DNA of 64,000 nucleotides from Rhododendron vialii (lineage: Eukaryota; Streptophyta; Magnoliopsida; Ericales; Ericaceae): NCBI RefSeq assembly GCF_030253575.1, contig NC_080562.1, positions 40,959,852-41,023,851 on the forward strand. Reading direction: 5' to 3'. The notes beneath the pieces are model-generated. The model did not search any database. It had not been told where the DNA came from and saw nothing but the letters and a program-made list of their open reading frames with translations. A program made the translations under genes and the position numbers. Positions 60,801 through 64,000 of the stretch are shown in pieces (the stretch's first letter is position 1; each line of letters begins with the position of its first letter).

Positions 60801-63748
60801 TATTTCTAGAGTCAATCTGTGTAATGTCATGTATGTCACCAGAGTTGTCGGTTGCCCATCCGTAATCTTATCATGAAAATAGTAATGCCTTCTCAAGGAA
60901 AAACAAATGATGTGTGGGTCACCTGTTTGCAGCTAGAAAGAAAGACAAGGATCTTTGAATTAAGATGTGACTTTATAAAGCTCCACAACATATCCAGTTT
61001 TTGATCAAGCGGAACAATCATTGCTGTTTGGTGCAAGCGATTGGGAGTGGCAGTTATGGACTCCTCATGCACACTAAGGTACTCTGGATCCTTCAAACTG
61101 AGTCTTGCAAGATCCTGAACTGACTTCGTCTGAGTTGCGGAGAAAAGAAAGGTTTGTCTATGCTTTGGTAGCTGTGAAACTATTGCGTTCAATGCCTTCT
61201 TAAATCCCACATCGAGGATACGATCTGCCTCATCAAGGACCAAAACCTGTTCCCTAGCCAGCGAAAAAAACCCAAATCAGCAATAATGCAATCAATCTTG
61301 ACAAACTAGGAGTATATCAGTTTGTATTGCGCTCTATGAAAACTTCCAACGTGAGACAGCAAATGCATCAAAATACCTTACTGCCAAAAGAAAGATGTGT
61401 TATAATTGGTTAGGATAAACCAGGTGAGCTATGATTAGCCTGGCTGGGCTCATTTATAGGATGAGCCTCAGAATAAGGCTCGAGTTCCTTCAATCAGCGA
61501 ACGAAAGAAGACGAATGAGCCAAGCTCTTGCTGCTTATGTACTTATCGGATCGTCATTTGCATCCCTAGGTGATTTGGCAGTGGGGGATGAACAAGACAA
61601 TAAAAATGACTCCTTTATTACTCATGTCGCGATGAAATATAGTCTCTCTTTCCCACCATAAACCACATACAATGAAGAAGCAACAGAGAGAATTGAATGT
61701 AGAGGAGGAGGGACAGTGGGGGGTGAACCAGACAATAAGAATGACTCCTTTTATTACTCATGTCGTGATGAAATATAGTCTCTCTTTCCCACCATAAACC
61801 ACATACAATGAAGAAGCAACAGAGAGAAGTGAATGTAGAGGAGGAGGGAAAAAGATAGAGATAGAGATAGAAAAGGGGAGTAAAAAAGTTATCTTGACCT
61901 GTAGCTGAGAACAATCAAAATTTGGAGTCTCATCCATGTGCTGAAGAAGCCTGCCAGGAGTGCAGACCAGGATGTTCAGATCATTTACATGCTCCTTCTC
62001 TGTGTCAATATCTTTGCGACCACCAATTAGAAGGCCAGCACTAAAATTGTGGTGTTTTCCAACAGACTTCAATACGTCGAAAAGCTGGGCAGCTAACTCC
62101 CTTGTAGGAGATATTATAATGCTGCCAACCCCATCCTCTGGACCCCATCTCGCTCTGTATAACTTCTCTAGAACCTGAAAAACAACAGGACGTTAAGGCA
62201 TCAAACTGAGTCCAATATCTTGAAATGCACCACTCCAATATGTAAACTTCCAAAATTCAAGAGTAGGTTTGAGTAGCATTACAAGCCATAAGTCTTTCTC
62301 ATCGGTCAACTCGCAGTTATGCTTCAGACGCTTCGCCCTTACCCTTTCCCTCTCACTACACAAGACCCTCTCCCATATTAAATTGGTCACCAGAATCAAG
62401 GAAGCCTCTTGTCGAGTAAATAGCAGTTTTGTACTTCATTGACGGCTTATTTTCAAGTTGAGACTCAAAAAATACCATTTAAAAGTCTAACAACAAATTC
62501 AAGTCTCGTTTGACTAGTTTTATTATGCCCACTCCAGATGAATCTCTCTCTTTTTTATCAGAACTTAAATTTGCATTCAATTTGAGAAAGAATACAAAGG
62601 TGCTCAAAATGGCCAAAACAAGATCAAATTAAAAAAATTGCAAAAAATTGAGATAAAACAAACCAACCCACCAGTCAATATTTAACTTTATACACAAATT
62701 TTCTTTTTCCAACTTTTCCCCACAGCAACCAAACTAAGATGAAAACAAAAAACACATTTTTATTCAGATGATCAAGATTTCTTTCGAAAAACTAAGGGTA
62801 GTATGACAATTTAGTTGATATAGACTGCAGAATCTTTAATGTTGCTAACCTAGCAGCCAATGTTGTTATTCTCCTTCTTCATTCCAGGATATACAAGATA
62901 GATAGGTATGAGCTACGTCACATAAGCCTCCAGTAAAACTACACTCTGCGAATTTTGATAAGGGAAAATGACTGCCCAGGACGTATTTTGATACTTAATA
63001 CCTGCCAAGAACATGCTGAGAACATTTATTAATGTTGAAAATGTCCTTGGCGGGTAGTAATTATCAAAACCCGTCCTTGGCCGTCATTTTCCCTTCTGAT
63101 AATTTAATATGATTTCGGGAGAAGCTTTCACGCTCGCGCTCGGTGCTCTGCTGGAGCCTAAATAATCGAGCTCAAGCTCAGCTCGTTTCGTATCGAGGTG
63201 CTCGAGCTCAGTTCGTTTACCAAACAAGTCTTCATAAACAAGCCGAGCTGTCATAAACAAGCCGAGTTACAACCAACGTCGGCTCTTTTACCATACGAAT
63301 TTAACACTCGAGCCAAGCCCATAACATCTGGTTCGTTTGCAGCCCTACTGAACTTAAGCGCTTGAGCAAGAGAACTCACCGGTATTATAAAAGCCAGGGT
63401 CTTCCCGGACCCCGTTTTCGCCGCGCCGAGGATATCGCGGGCGCAGAGCGAGTGCGGCAGCGACGCCCTCTGAATCTCGGTCATTTTGGTAAATTTCGCA
63501 TCTTTCAGCCCGTCTTTCGTCTTCTGAGACACAGGCAACTGATCGAACCTCTGGCTCCCGGTGTAGGCCGAGAACGTGCCGTCGTCGATTCGGCCGACAG
63601 GAGCGTCCTTCGGCGGCGGCGGGATAGACAACGGGTTGGAACCGGACTCGGGCCGTCCGTTTTGGATCCATGATTCGAGCAGCTCGATTTCCTGGGCCTC
63701 CGAGAGTCGTTTTTGCTTGCGTGATTCTCTGGATTTGGGAGGCCTCAT
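57868..63748 (-). CDS. RH32: DEAD-box RNA helicase 32 (Dbp4/DDX10 orthologue), eight exons
   Basis: Exons 63748-63380, 62174-61899, 61246-60923, 60443-60252, 60179-60024, 59829-59381, 58961-58798 and 58199-57868 give 753 residues, close to the Arabidopsis length. Motifs run in order: Q-motif around FDQLPVS..EIQ (68-93), AAKTGSGKT (109-117), PTREL (146-150), DEAD (220-223), SAT (251-253) and HRVGRTAR (399-406). A DUF4217-type region follows ([20 protein letters not shown]), then acidic stretches, the block [20 protein letters not shown] and a basic Lys/Arg coiled region. The yeast Dbp4 and human DDX10 relatives act in the nucleolus in early 18S rRNA processing and U14 snoRNA release. All ATPase motifs are intact. 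Introns contain a Tourist MITE and other repeats. Identity is firm. Confidence 0.95.
58369..58585. mobile_element. Tourist-like MITE in RH32 intron 7
   Basis: Left GACCCCATTTGTTTG and reversed right GGGCCTGTTTGTTTG, flanked by TAA (58366-58368 and 58586-58588). 217 bp, non-coding. Confidence 0.8.
61579..61850. repeat. Tandem duplication of 135 bp in RH32 intron 2
   Basis: CAGTGGGGGATGAACAAGAC starts one copy at 61579 and its near twin starts at 61714. Each runs through CCACCATAAACCACATACAA. Differences are few, so the duplication is recent. Confidence 0.88.
62960..63095. mobile_element. MITE of the 9568-9697 family
   Basis: Ends AAGGGAAAATGACTGCC and GGCCGTCATTTTCCCTT, with shared inner blocks GACGTATTTTGATA and GAAAATGTCCTTGG. 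It lies in RH32 intron 1. Confidence 0.75.
63140..63350. mobile_element. Fragment of a GAGCTC-rich hAT-like repeat
   Basis: The right edge GTTCGTTTGCAGCCCTA is the common end of plant hAT repeats that start TAGGGCTGCAAACGAA. The interior has repeats of AACAAGCCGAG. The left end is not clear. Confidence 0.5.
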
Positions 63749-64000
63749 TTTTCTAGGGTTTCTGAGATGCAGGGGTTTATGGAGAGGTGGAGGCAGTAGC
63801 AGTGGCTGTTATAGCGTGGAGGAAGACGACGACAAGAGGAGACCCTCGGTTTTAGGGTTTCTAGTGAAAACACCCCCTCTTGAAGTTTTTTCTTACAGTA
63901 GTGCCCCTGCTTTTACTTTGAGTCGATTGGTCCCGGGATTCTGTAGGGTCCTACATGGTTGTAGTGCCGCGGATCCGGCCATATATTTCGATAATTGATG
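63749..64000. promoter_or_regulatory. 5' flank of RH32
   Basis: Upstream of the RH32 start codon at 63748, and so its presumed leader and promoter on the minus strand. No TATA box is obvious. No other gene begins before the window ends. Confidence 0.45.

Overview
The window is nuclear DNA of a flowering plant, most likely a eudicot. Its genes have GT-AG introns, plastid and secretory targeting sequences and CT-rich leaders. They are set in AT-rich DNA packed with short non-autonomous transposons, SINE and LINE debris, one copia fossil and one large solo LTR. Nothing points to a bacterial, organellar or viral source. No rRNA, tRNA or CRISPR was found. Reads were made by eye; splice sites were chosen by reading frame and family sequence.

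Region by region: 1-8.9 kb has no host gene. It holds MITEs (two adjacent long palindromes sit inside a third element) and a broken copia element with both LTRs and a 5-bp target duplication. A plant-mobile-domain (PMD) gene spans 8.9-17.4 kb in two exons. Its 6.2-kb intron carries a nested stack: a small MITE, a 3-kb solo LTR, an hAT element and hairpins. Two FAD4-type desaturase genes lie in tandem on the minus strand (18.2-19.1 and 21.4-22.2 kb); the second lacks a plastid transit peptide. 23-29 kb is repeats, including a MuDR-like remnant pierced by an hAT element that itself carries a Tourist-type MITE. 29.3-35.2 kb is a seven-exon gene for a secreted protein that I read as a permuted papain/NlpC-like enzyme. 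35.7-42.7 kb is LINE, SINE and MITE debris with a small-peptide pseudogene. 42.8-46.3 kb (minus) is a short FAX/TMEM14 fatty-acid exporter. 48.2-49.3 kb is an intronless DTW-domain tRNA aminocarboxypropyltransferase. 50.7-56.2 kb is an RBP45/47 three-RRM protein. 57.9-63.7 kb (minus) is the DEAD-box helicase RH32 (Dbp4/DDX10), convergent with RBP45.

How the genes relate: they are not an operon. From memory of the Arabidopsis map, the order FAD4, secreted papain-like protein, DTW, RBP45, RH32 merges two duplicated Arabidopsis blocks (At4g27000-27030 and At5g54870-54910). This window would then keep an ancestral order that Arabidopsis split. FAD4 and FAX both act on lipids (plastid phosphatidylglycerol; fatty-acid export). 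DTW, RBP45 and RH32 act on tRNA, mRNA and pre-rRNA. I found no clearly new biological system. The best leads are the papain-like reading of the secreted protein, the FAD4 copy without a transit peptide, and the nested intron of the PMD gene.
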